The translations under genes were made by a program, and so were the position numbers. Of a stretch of DNA of 64,000 nt, positions 45,022-56,800 are shown in pieces (positions within the stretch are counted from its first letter, which is position 1; each line of letters begins with the position of its first letter). The notes under the pieces were generated by a model. That model had not been told where the DNA came from, did not search any database, and saw only the letters and a program-made list of their open reading frames with translations. Source of the DNA: Diplolepis rosae (Eukaryota; Arthropoda; Insecta; Hymenoptera; Diplolepididae); assembly GCA_030998225.1 (NCBI GenBank), contig JAPYXD010000680.1:8680001-8744000 (forward strand), written 5' to 3'.

Positions 45022-47299
45022 CCCTAGTGAACCCGTGTGAAAGAACGGTCATAGAATACTCTGACCCTTCTCTGACCGTTCTATGACCTCGCATTATTAC
45101 GGCTAAGAACGGTAAAAAAGACATTAAAAGCATTGCAGTTATGATTCTGTGGCGAAATTTGGATTAGAAGGTGAAGCAATAAATACAATTATCTTATTTT
45201 TCAGCGATAAAAACTAGAAAAACATAATACCTGTCACTGAAGGCAGCTTCAACTGCTCTCAGTAGCATTTTGTGCGCTAAATTTAAAAACAGAATTAAAG
45301 ATTGAGAAATGCAAATGTGTAAAATAAATGAATTTAATAATGAACTTTACGTAATAAAAGTTGCTGAAATCAATTAAAGTTGCATGAATAATGTAAACAG
45401 TATTTTTTAAAGCCTCTGATGTCATTCAATTGTAATTTTTTTCTTTTGTGCATGATGCGACTTTACCGACCGCCGTGACTAATCAAACAAATCATTTGGA
45501 TTGAGAAATGCAAATGTGTAAAATAAATTAATTTAATAATGACATTTACGTAATAAAAGTTGCTGATATTAATTAAAGTTGCATGAATAATGCAAAGTCT
45601 CTGAAGTCATTCAATTGTCATTTTTTACTTTTATGCATGATGCGAATTCATGGACCACAGTCACAAATCCTAAAAAGTATTTTCTAAAAAGTATTGATAA
45701 ATGATTTGGGGTAATTCAAAATACGCAAAATAAGAGAAACAATATTTATAATTTGACAGTATTTGTATTTACATTATTTTGGGTGATATTACCTCTAATA
45801 TACAGATGTATATCCAATTGGAAGAACTTAAGATCATGTATCAACCAGTACAGCTGACTAAATCAATAATATCAGTTTCCCCCAGGATTTTCCCATAAAA
45901 ATAAATTTTGATATTTGAAAATTTAGGACATAATAAAGGTCATCTTAGCGGATGTCTGTAAACTTTACTTACTTTTAAACAATAAAAAATAATAATTTCT
46001 GTTTAACCGACACTAAAATTTATTTAATTGCTCAAAACTAATTAAAGTCTACAGCCATCCGCTATTGTGTCCTTTATTATGTCCTAGAGTTTCAGCTGAA
46101 AAAATTTTTTTATTTTATTATTATGTTATTTTTATGTTTTTTTTTTAAGGAGATAATTGTGAATTTATATATTTTATTTGCTATGTAGAATTCAGAAAAA
46201 ACTTTTTACAACAATTTCAAGAAATTTTATGATATAAGTACGCACTTGTATTAATTTTAATTGTATACCGTGCTCTTTTGTAAATTCGACATAATTCTGT
46301 ATAGAAAAACTCTTTTTTGCTATTGACTCAATAATATCAATTCCCCAAGATTTTTCAAAAATAATGAATTTTTTCAGCTGAAACTCTAGGACATAATAAA
46401 GGACACAATAGCGGATGGCTGTAGACTTTAATTAGTTTTGAGCAATTAAATAAGTTTTAGTGTCGGTAAAACAGGAATGATTATTTTTTATTGTTTAAAA
46501 GTAATTAAAGTCTACATTAGCAAATTAGCAAATATCAGAATTTATTTTTATGGAAAAATCCTGGGGGGAAACTGATATTATTGATTAAGTCAGCTGTTCT
46601 GGTTGATACATGATCTTAAGTTCTTCCAATTGGATATACATCTGTATATTAGAGGTAATATCACCCAAAATAATGCAAATACAAATACTGTCAAATTATA
46701 AATATTGTTTCTCTTATTTTGCGTATTTTGAATTACCCCAAATCATTTATCAATACTTTTTAGAAAATACTTTTTAGGATTTGTGACTGTGGTCCATGAA
46801 TTCGCATCATGCATAAAAGTAAAAAATGACAATTGAATGACATCAGAGACTTTGCATTATTCATGCAACTTTAATTAATATCAGCAACTTTTATTACGTA
46901 AATGTCATTATTAAATTAATTTATTTTACACATTTGCATTTCTTAATCCAAATGATTTGTTTGATTAGTCACGGCGGTCGGTAAAGTTGCATCATGCACA
47001 AAAGAAAAAAATTACAATTGAATGACATCAGAGGCTTTAAAAAATACTGTTTACATTATTCATGCAACTTTAATTAATTTTGACAGGTATTATGTTTTTC
47101 TAGTTTTTATCGCTGAAAACTAAGATAATTGTATTTATTGCTTCACCTTCTAATCCAAATTTCGCCACAGAATCATAATTGCAATGCTTTTAAGGTCTTT
47201 TTTACCGTTCTTAGCCGTAATAATGCGAGGTCATAGAACGGTCAGAGAACGGTCAGAGTATTCTATGACCGTTCTCTCACACGGGTCCGCTAGGGATGA
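45022..47299. mobile_element. Giant palindrome: foldback element with about 1-kb arms
   Basis: The left arm (45022-46118) and right arm (46369-47299) are near-identical reverse complements around a 250-base spacer. Shared words include AGAACGGTCATAGAATACTC, CCTCGCATTATTACGGCTAA, GCATGATGCGAATTCATGGA and CCGCTATTGTGTCCTTTATT. The right arm lacks about 145 bases present at 45238-45380. No coding capacity was recognised, and the open frames in the arms are mirror images. Confidence 0.9.
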
Positions 47300-47744
47300 T
47301 TCTAACGAGAGTATGGCTGGTCCTTCGACATATTCACGGTTATATGGATTGTCTTTAAATCGTCATTAGGCTGTTAGGCAGCAAAAATAATAAGATTCCA
47401 ATCTTTTTAAAACCCGATCAAAGCTGCCAAACATAACCTCAAATTTTTTTGCTTACTGTTTGTAGATTGATTATTTAATATATTATAAATTAAATTTATG
47501 TATTATTTTGAACTTAAAAATTAAAATGTATCATATATTATATTTCATATATTTTATATATGTTATTAATTATTATCTTATAATTTTAAAAATAATATAT
47601 CCAACATGTTTTACACTGTAAAATTTTTTTTGTGGTTTTAAAAAAAAAATTTGAAAATGTAAGAAATAATATGAATAAACATGAATAAAAGGACGAAGTT
47701 TGAGGGCACTCAATCACTGGACCTAGCAATGTGAAAATAGGTGT

Positions 47745-48000
47745 GGAAATTTATTCCTAACTTGGAACTAAACTTCCACATTCATTTCTAAGGTGGAAAT
47801 TTATTTCCACATTTATTTATAATTTGGAAATGTATTTCATCTTAAAAAAAGAAGTCTATTTCTAAGATAGAAATAAATTTTCACATTTATTTTCAAGGTA
47901 GAAATTTATTTTCAGATTTATTTCTAATACGGAAATCTATTTCTACACTAGAAATAAATCTGAAAGTTTATTTCTAAGGCAGAAAAAAAATTTCTACCTT
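47745..48000. repeat. Degenerate TTTATTTCTAAGGTGGAAA repeat array
   Basis: About six loosely spaced copies of a GGAAATTTATTTC-like word on both strands, forming an irregular tandem and inverted array. Confidence 0.6.
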
Positions 48001-48223
48001 TAATATAAAAGTTCTGTATTTTGATTATAATAACTACGAAGAATAAATATATACTCATATATATATATATACTGATTTTAAATAATAGCGGGCTTTCTAA
48101 AGGGAAGGGAATCGTTAGAATCACAATATAGAATCGACTTTTTATCGTCGATTCTTCGATTTCCAGAATCGACATTTTTTTGGAATGGAAGAATCGAGAA
48201 TCGATTATCGCCGTCGATTCCGG

Positions 48224-48943
48224 AACCCTATTCCTTATGATTTGAAGCCAAGGGACGTTGAGCGTCATTTTTTCGCCTGTGAACAACAGCATTAGTGGCA
48301 AAAAAGGAAGGGTTTTCTTCATCGCATCGTGACAGGTGATGAAAAATAGATTCATTACAGCAACCCAAACAGAAGAAAGTCATGGGGACTATCCGGTCAT
48401 GCTTCTACGTCGTCGGCTCGGCCGAATATTCACGCTGCGAAGGTTGTGCTGTATATTTGGTGGGATCAGATCGGTGTTATTTATTATGAACTGTTAAAAC
48501 CGAATGAAACCATCACTGGGGAACGGTATCGAACGCAATTGATGCGCTTGAACTGAGCACTGCGCGCAAAACGGTCACAATACTATCAGAGTCGCGAAAA
48601 AGTGATTCTACATCATGACAACGCTCGACCTCACGTTGCCAAACCCGTTAAAACCTACCTGGAAACGCTCAAATAGGTCTGATTATTATTTCTTCCGGTC
48701 GATGGCACATAATCTGGCTGATCAGCAGTTTCGCTCATATGAAGACATCGAAAAATGGCTTGATTCGTGGATAGCCTCAAAGGATAACATTTTTACCGTA
48801 ACGGTATTCGAGCTCTACCAGAAAGATGGGCAAAAGTTGCAGCTAGCGATGGTCAATACTTTGAATGATTCATTTGTAACCATTTTTTCACAATAAAGTT
48901 GCATTTTCATAAAAGAACAGCGAGAACTTACTTGCGCACCTAA
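48224..48943 (+). pseudogene. Mariner transposase, C-terminal half with 3' terminus
   Basis: The plus-strand frame reads PYDLKPRDVERHFF, FLHRIVTGDEK, RRKSWGLSGHAST, VIYYELLKPNETITGERYR and VILHHDNARPHVAK, then, after a gap, SDYYFFRSMAHNLADQQF. The three catalytic Asp regions of a DD34D mariner can be traced. There are at least four in-frame stops and a deletion before the third Asp. It ends at CAGCGAGAACTTACTTGCGC near 48943, the terminus shared with 18681. Confidence 0.8.
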
Positions 48944-49344
48944 TATAAACCCTGATTACTTTGTTTACTTTTCTAGAATAAATGCGAACATTCTGTTATA
49001 TTTTTCGTAACATTGTGTTTTTCTCATTTGCCAGTAAGTCGCGCGGTCATTGCCAATAGCGAGAGCTCACTTTGGTGTCATAATCTATTTATTCTTTTCG
49101 TGGACCGGTTAAATTGTCCTCGCGTTATTTTCTCCCTCTTTCTAAAATAAAAAAAAATACAATATCAATTTCCGGGGGTGGCGCTAGGTTAACTTTAGGA
49201 GGCTAAACACAAAGTCCAAAATTATAATCTGGTAGAATAAACGTTTACTACTAGAATTAAGAACTGAACGGAACTGAAGTGAACATTTTTAATGTATATA
49301 TATGTTTTATATAAAACTATGTTAATAAATGATTTCAAATTAAT

Positions 49345-49472
49345 TACTTGAGTTTGAAATTTTTGTCAATGCCTACATTATCGGAGGATCACTAGTTGCT
49401 TATCAGATAGGATACGTTGTCGACAGGTGTCCTCGTGGACGATTTCAAACTCTTGTATCGCAAATAATCGGA
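49345..49472 (+). repeat. Arm of the ATTATCGGAGGATCACTAGT family
   Basis: GAGTTTGAAATTTTTGTCAA, ATTATCGGAGGATCACTAGT, CAGATAGGATACGTTGTCGA and TATCGCAAATAAT match 61245-61330. Confidence 0.65.
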
Positions 49473-49773
49473 CAGTAGAGAATATATTCTCTCTACTTCG
49501 CCCATCCTCGGTTCGGAACAAGTAATTGGGCAGATGTAAATAATAAAAAAAATTTCTCTCCTCTCTAGTTAAAAGCTATCTATCTCTTTCTCACCTCAAA
49601 CCGTACTCATGATACAATGATTCAATTCAACTCAATGAATGATTGATTCAATAAAATAAAACGAGTTGTTTGAAAGGCTTTTTTTGATTCAACGAAAATA
49701 TTTATTTGTATTAAATAACATTGGTTTAATTGAAACAAAATATCTTTGGGCCAAATCAATATTTGTATATTGT

Positions 49774-51079
49774 AAAGGGTTTTGCAATAAGGACATAACA
49801 ATTTTATCTATGAATAAAACACAGAAATATTTGAGATATTGAGTTCAAATTTATTGTGGGTGTAGTGCAAGCATTACATTTTATAAATGAACTTCGATAT
49901 CGGTCATATGACCACCACGAACCCGTTTACAGCGGTCGATTCTTTGGAACCAATTTTCCACCACCATGGCACACATTTTGACCGGAACGTTGGCAATTTC
50001 GCGTTGGATGTGGTCTTTTAGGTCGTCTAAAGTTGCTGGATTATTAGCATAGGCCAGTGACTTGATATGGCCCCTTAAAAAGAAATCCAATGGCGTTAGA
50101 TCGCATGAACGAGGCGGTCATTCGACCGGACCATTTCTCGAGATAACAGGTTCACCGAATTTGCCTTTCAATAAATTGATTGTGACGCGTGCTGTGAGGC
50201 TACTGGCACCGTCTTGTTGAAACCACATATCGTTGATGTCAAGTTCATCCAATTCTGACCACAAATAATCTTCCAACATAGCAGGACAGCGCTCTCCATT
50301 GACGGTAACATGATGGTCGTTTTCATTCACGAAAAAATACGGCCCAATCACACCTCCGGCATAATAACCGCACCAAACAGTCACTTTTTGCGGATGCAAA
50401 GGTGTCTCAAGAAGCACATTTGAGTTTGTTGCTGACCAATAACGCATATTTTGCTTATTAACGAAGCCATTGAGCCAGAAATGAGCTTCATCGCTAAAGA
50501 TGATTTTTCGATGAAATTCTTCATTTTCTTCAAGCTTTGCCAGAGCCCAATTGGAGAATTTTCGGCGTTTCAAATGATCAAGTGGCTTTAGTTCTTGAGT
50601 CAATTTAATCTTGAAAGCATGTAGGCCAAGATCTTTTCGCATAATACGCCACAAAGTCGTTTGAGCGATGCCCAATTCTTGAGAACGACATGGAATCGAC
50701 TGATTTGGCTGATTTTGAATCGATGCACTTACGGCTGCAATTATTTCTTCGCTTCGAGCAATACGACGTCTTTTTGGCACCGGATCGTCCAATAGTGTAA
50801 ATTTGATCTCGAATTTATCCACTATAGCACGCACAGCCCGTCGGGTGGGACGATTGTTACGGCCGAAAATTGGAGTAAGCGCTCTTAAAGTGGCGACCAC
50901 CGACTCTGAATTTCAGTAGTAATTTTTATTTATTTCCAAACGTTGCTGGTTCGTGAACTTTACCATGATGAAAATGTTAACTTTAACTAACGTTTTGACA
51001 TTGACAGTTCATTAAAAAAGTTTAAGGGTGCGTTCATATAAAGATATGAAATTGTTATGTCCCTATTGGAAAACTCTTT
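49774..51079 (-). mobile_element. Tc1/mariner element (DD41D type), copy 2
   Basis: The inverted ends AAAGGGTTTTGCAATAAGG and CCCTATTGGAAAACTCTTT flank a full-length transposase frame. Ends and length match copy 1. Confidence 0.85.
49881..50966 (-). pseudogene. Near-intact Tc1/mariner transposase with two TGA codons
   Basis: From ATG at 50966 one frame of 362 codons runs to 49881 with no indel. The helix-turn-helix half has GRNNRPTRRAVRAIVDKFEI and RRIARSEEIIAAVSAS. The catalytic half has IIFSDEAHFWLNGF, MWFQQDGASSL and SCDLTPLDFFLRGHIKSL. Counting from the QQD aspartate to the Asp of PLDFF gives 41 intervening residues, the DD41D spacing. The two breaks are TGA at 50913-50915 (copy 1 has CGA) and TGA at 50118-50120 (TGG expected before PPRS). 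It is the least damaged transposase here. Confidence 0.88.
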
Positions 51080-51080
51080 T

Positions 51081-51352
51081 CATAGCGCCTCCTTTGAAAA
51101 TCCGATTTTCGGTACCTATAGAGCGGGTTGAAATTACGATTTTCAACCCTAGGGTTGAAAGTCGCTGTTTCAACCCGCTACACAGTTACAGCCAATCAGA
51201 TTCTCAAAAGAGTTGCTATGAAAAATAGTATACATTACTCGAAACAAAACACAGCGAAAGCATTTCGTGTGATTGCAGCCCTCGTTTCACTCGGGCAGCA
51301 AACTTCACACTCATGCAATCGCTCTGTTTCGCCCCTTGTAATGTAATATACT
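51081..51352 (+). repeat. Repeat R2b, copy 1, with internal hairpin
   Basis: It starts CATAGCGCCTCCTTTGAAAA and contains the palindrome GAGCGGGTTGAAA to TTTCAACCCGCT around TTTCAACCCTAGGGTTGAAA. It ends near CCCCTTGTAATGTAATA. An almost identical inverted copy is at 55989-56264. Confidence 0.85.
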
Positions 51353-51389
51353 ATTATATGTGTATGGTCAAAGATATATTTTGTTTGAT

Positions 51390-52675
51390 TTAAGGAGAGG
51401 TTCTACTCTCTTTTTTTTTCAAAAAATCGATTTTTTTCATCAAATGAAAGGTATGAATGCCTAGAATATTTGTGCAAAAGGATTTTTCGATCCGCAGCAT
51501 ATTTATCTTATTAAAGCGTCTTTGATGCGCCGAACATGCGCGCGCGGAGGAACGCTCAGGTGCCATTCTACTGCGCGGCCACGGATGTCCATAAATGACT
51601 GTATATGTATCGAAACGAAGTAGAGTCGGTAAATTTTCATTAAGCAATCCGAACATATTTGGAAACCATGTAAATGTTTGCGGAAAAAAAAACTCAATTC
51701 TATTTGGTTAATAGAAATGCTACTTATAACATGCTTTGAATTGTTACTCTTTTTTCCATGATTTTGCAACAATGACCCATCAACAAAAAAATATAATCCA
51801 CGATTTCAAAAAACAACTGTTGAGGACGAGACGAGTGCATTACATACTCAAGTAGCAACGCGTAGAAGCTACCAAAATATGAAATAAACGAAAAAAAGTG
51901 ACTGAAAAATTTACGTTTATTATGTCATTTCGACAAGATTTGTTTAAAAAAATGATTTCGTCAAAATTAATATGGCACTATCGTAAAGAGCACCCTTGAA
52001 AATATAACAAAAGGTGGGGCGAATTTTTCGCTTGCCAATTGCAAGGTTTTTCTTGAGTACTCGAATATCCAGTGATGATGGTTCTCTTGGAACGTGTATG
52101 TGAGACTTACAACTTTAAACGCGTTTATCTCGAAATCCTTTTCGTTTATCCTAACGTCAAGCATAGCTCATGATCTACTGATCCGATTTACTTCATCTAA
52201 AATGTTCCTGGAAGAGTATGATTTTTTGTATGACTTATACCTAAAATAAACATAAGCAATTGTTAAATAATAGTCGTTGGATAAGAAAAAACTTTAATAA
52301 AAAGAGGGTAAAATCGAACTTTTTCTCTGATTATGCATGAATTGGATAATTTTTAATGAAAATTCTTTAGAAATAGGTATAAGTCATAGGGAATTTTATA
52401 AACTTGACTATAAAAAACAAATTTTTTATTTCAGTTCACTACAAGTGGCTACAACCTTGACGTTATCGAACAACGTCTCGCTTTCAAAGGATGACAAGAC
52501 CCGCCATTTTGGGGCCACCATATTAGATTTTGTCATAAAGAATTTTCTTTTGTATTTTAAAAAGATGGCTTAATAAACCATCATAACAGTTTGTTCGTAT
52601 GCCTTTTCATTATCCGACAGTAAATTATCAAATTCCGCTTCATTTTCGGCTAAAAAGAGGAGAACCTCCCCTTAA
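51390..52675. mobile_element. TTAA-target element inserted in family K (1278 bp)
   Basis: TTAA flanks (51390-51393 and 52672-52675) enclose ends GGAGAGGTTCTACTCTC and GAGGAGAACCTCCCC. The uninterrupted family K copy reads GATTTAAGGCAGAAA at this point, so TTAA was duplicated on insertion. Overlapping open frames (51390-51772 on the minus strand) show no piggyBac motifs. Probably non-autonomous. Confidence 0.85.
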
Positions 52676-52849
52676 GGCAGAAATTCATTTGATTTGAAAA
52701 TATTTTTATTTGGTTTAAAGATACTTTGTTTGAATCAAAAAAATTTTATTTGGTCCAAATAAATCATTCTTTTAAATCATAGAAAATCTTTTGAACAAAT
52801 AATTTTCTTTGATTTAATTAAATCTTTTTTCTGACCGTAACTGAATTTA

Positions 52850-53796
52850 ATGGTGCTTAATTGCTACTTCGAAAAACTTTCATGCAGGATGTTAGGTAAA
52901 AAGTAAATCACTGTAAATTAAAACATTAATTCATATATTCTGATGGCTCATAATGAGTGTTATATTCATGAAAAAGAAAACAATTGCATATTTAATACAT
53001 CCGGACAACGACAAACCTTAGTTTCGACATTTGATAGCTTAAAATTCAACTTGCATATTAATGAGGACACTTTTACAATATTTTCGATGAGCAAAGTATA
53101 ACTAATAACTGTATTCGATTACTTTAATGGTTTACAAAGTGAAATTTGTCCATCTTATTACACGTAGAACAAAAATTCATAAAAATTACAGAAAGTTCGG
53201 TACTTATTTTCCCAACTTTACTTAAGTAGATTTTACAAAGAAGTTCAGTTTAATTCAAAGATTTTCTGAACGTTTCACTCAGTGTCTAGTAGAATCTAAA
53301 AAATACGGAAAAATCCAAATCGAGTAGATTTTAATTAAAAGATAGGTGAAGCATATACAGAAAATCTGGTAATTAAACTAAACTTCTTGTAAAATCTACT
53401 AAAATATCAGGTTATAAAAATAAGTACAGAACTTTCTGGAATTTCACGAATCATTTATCTATGTGTAGGTTATAATCAATAGCATCATTCATATAATGTA
53501 TATAGTATTTCAGAAGACAATTTTATATCATTCATAATATATTAGGATTTAAGACATCTTGCTAAATTCTAGGTTTGGTCTGTTTTTAAATGAATTTAAT
53601 TTAATTAATGTAATTTATTTTTATTTAACTTGAAAACTTTAGAATATTATCAATTTCTTCGAGAAAGGTATACTAAAACACAATACCTATATCCATTGGT
53701 GGACAATTATCTAAATGTATATACTATATCCTGGGGTTATTTGAAAATAATAAAAGAACGCTTTGCGTGAACAAAATTTGAAATATTCAATCCTTG
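52850..53796. other. Intergenic, 3' of SPH-A
   Basis: AT-rich sequence with no gene recognised. Confidence 0.35.
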
Positions 53797-53802
53797 TTTA
53801 TT
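53797..53802 (-). terminator. Poly(A) signal of SPH-A
   Basis: AATAAA on the minus strand, about 8 bases past the stop codon. It is unusually close, so the true cleavage site may use a later signal. Confidence 0.4.
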
Positions 53803-53809
53803 ATTAAAT

Positions 53810-56800
53810 TTAATTTGATCCTGCTGTTTCAGATGTAGACGGGAATGAACCAATGTTTATGCCCACTTTCTCAAACACAACAATCTCCAAATTTGCTGCG
53901 TTTAGTTCAATTTCTTTGGCATAAATTGCAACTCCTATTAATAAATTATTCTGAAATAAACCAGCGCCTTTCTCCTCCTTAATTGGAAAAAAAATGTTTA
54001 GCACAGTGAAAGATATAGTACCGTTAGTTCTATGCAATATTTAATCTTTAATAATTAAAAAAGTAAAATAAACAAAAATATTAGTTCATCAAACAGAAAC
54101 ACTTCAGAATGAAATCAATAAGGTAAAAGCACCAATAGCCGGACATCTGAAGAAATGTCATTCAATTTTTTGTATTAATCGTTCTAAATGTGATGCGAAA
54201 TCAAGAATTGCCGCGATTATTTTGATGTATATGTCCTCCCTACTATAAGAAAAAGTCTAGAGTTGTGTTAAATCTGAATAATCCATTTTAATAATTCTCT
54301 TCATTAAATAATGCTCTGGAGCCAATTGCCGGACAGGAAAAGTGAATTGATCCAATAGCCAGACAGCGCTGCCCCAATACTCGGACAAGAAAATATAATA
54401 ATTTGATTGATATGGATTTTGTATTTTTTAAGCATAATAAACACTGGGAAATATTTACGTAAACATTCTTTAGGTCTACGCTTTAAAAAAAAACAATATT
54501 GAAAAGATTTTACAAATAGAATATATTATATTTAGAGCTTGCAGCACTAATTGTCAATCGTTTTTGCCTTATATCCTCAATCGCATTAATAATATCCGTT
54601 TCGGTATAAAGCTTTTTAATCTTTTTTTCTGATAGTTTTTCCATGATTGATGATAAAGACACCAAATACATAAAACCCAGAAAATACATATGTTAAAATG
54701 AAAATACTTTCTCAAAATATCAGATTTTCAGCAAATCCATAGTTCAAACATTATTTCTTTAAAAAATTATTCATTATTAATCATAGTTTATCATTACCAG
54801 GTCTAGAAGTATGAAACCGGAATTTTTTGCAAAAGTTACACGTCTGTTGCATGAAAATGATCAAAAATGTTTTATTCAAAGTAATCTCCATTGCCATTTA
54901 CACATTTTTCCCACCTCTCCGGAAGGTGATGAATGCCACGCCAATAAAACTGTTCGTCTCTTAAATTAAACCAGTTATCCAGCCATTCTCGTACATTTTT
55001 GTACGAAGTGAAGCGTTGTTCAGCGAGAGCGTGGCCCAGTGATGCGAACAGATGGTAATCCGACGGAGCCAAGTCTGGAGAATAAGCGGCATGCGCCAGT
55101 ACACTCGAGATTCCCTGTAACGAGAAGCTCGAGCATCGGAGACCTCTCTGTAACGAGCGCGAGAGGGATCCCCTCCATATCCTACTTGTTGATACGCGCT
55201 GTTATGCGCATTATATGATGCGCGCAGTCAGTCTGTCAGTCATAGTTAAAAGCGTATAAAAAAGATTTCTGTGAGTATTGAACATGTAATTAACTTATTT
55301 GACGGTATGTACTCAAAATACTAAAAATTTGTGATTAATTCATTAATTTGTGATAAAAGCCATCACTCATTGATTACTTTTTCAATTTCGAGCGTCTTCA
55401 TTCCGTAATAGTGGGGGAAGAGGGGTCGATCGTCTGCTCGTTATAGGGAGGCGTGACGCGCTCATAATAGATAATTCGTTGTCTTCGAACTTTTTCGGTG
55501 GTTTTCTACGATCTTCGTTTCTTACATCAAAATTACCACTTTTGAATTTTTTAAACCACTCGAAACACTGTGTTTTGCCAAGAGCATGTTCACCGTAAGC
55601 TTCGACAAGCATTCGATGCGATTCTGCAGCAATTTTCTTCAAGTGATAACAAAAAACCAGTGCTGTCCGCAAATCGTTGTTCGTAGGCACAAAACTCGAC
55701 ATGTTGATGCTTGTAGTAAATACACTGGTATATCGAACTTGGGTTTTTGTCTACTGAAAATCTTTGTCAGCTGCTAGAGGGAGAAGATGACGCTGCAGAA
55801 GCGGTCGTACGTTCCCTAAACTGATGGCAAGCACCATCTATAGGGAAATATTTATTGACCTAATAACCAGGTTTTAAATACTTAATTAATGGAAAATGTT
55901 ATTTAATTTTGAAAAATATTATGGTTTATATAAAGCATTTGACTTTAGTGTAACACGTATTAAAATGATAAATGAAGGTAAATGTAATAGTATATTACAT
56001 TACAAGGGGCGAAACAGAGCGATTGCATGAGTGTGAAGTTTGCTGCCCGAGTGAAACGAGGGCTGCAATCACACGAAATGCTTTCGCTGTGTTTTGTTTC
56101 GAGTAATGTATACTATTTTTCATAGCAACTCTTTTGAGAATCTGATTGGCTGTAACTGTGGAGCGGGTTGAAACAGCGACTTTCAACCCTAGGGTTGAAA
56201 ATCGTAGTTTCAACCCGCTCTATAGGTACCGAAAATCGGATTTTCAAAGGAGGCGCTATGAAATAGTGCATTGTGCAACTAGGAAAAATAAATGTTTTTC
56301 CCGTGTTGCACACGATTTTTTTTCTACTAGTGGGTCAGAAAGTGGATTTGTTTACTCCGCACGGGGCAATAAAGTCCACTTTATGGCCCGCTAGTAGAAA
56401 AATGTTATTTGCTTAACAATGACAACACGTCAGTTAGTTTATAGAGCAGATTTCGTGACATTTCGACCAGCCTTGTGCTTCAGTAGAGAAATTTTTTTTT
56501 CTTGGCGAAGTTTTAATTTCTAATTCAACAAATTTTTCACTTTTTTAAAGTGTACGTTTCGAGGTTTGTATACGGTACACCAAAATAGCGATAAGTGATT
56601 CATAAATCTCTAATTTTAAGAAAAATTAATGGCTTTGTCCGGCTATTGGGTACTGTCCGGCTATTGGTGCTTTTACCTTACGAATGGCAAGACATTTCAA
56701 GCATTACTTATATAAATAAGTACCAGGGATGTTAGTTGAAGTTTGCCGGTTTTTTTCAATAAAGAAAACACTTAATTCTCAAGGGAATCTCAACAATTTT

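Larger units (their letters stand above)
49640..52845. mobile_element. Family K MITE, copy 2, split by three other elements
   Basis: Segments at about 49640-49773, 51353-51393 and 52672-52845 together match the uninterrupted copy at 10638-11018. Between them sit the 49774-51079 transposon, an R2b repeat (51081-51352) and a TTAA element (51394-52671). Confidence 0.75.
54118..56681. mobile_element. CCAATAGCCGGACA-ended element, about 2.5 kb, carrying other insertions
   Basis: The inverted ends read TAAGGTAAAAGCACCAATAG then CCGGACA. Variants of CCAAT(A/T)GCCGGACA recur inside the left end (54320, 54350, 54372) and the right end (56636, 56656). Mariner pieces (54797-55871) and repeat R2/R2b (55989-56400) lie within. 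No transposase of its own was recognised. It is located in intron 5 of SPH-A. Confidence 0.75.

Noticed and set aside
44706..45086. 126-residue plus-strand frame
   Set aside because: It spans the end of one TIR element and the start of the giant palindrome, and no motif was recognised.
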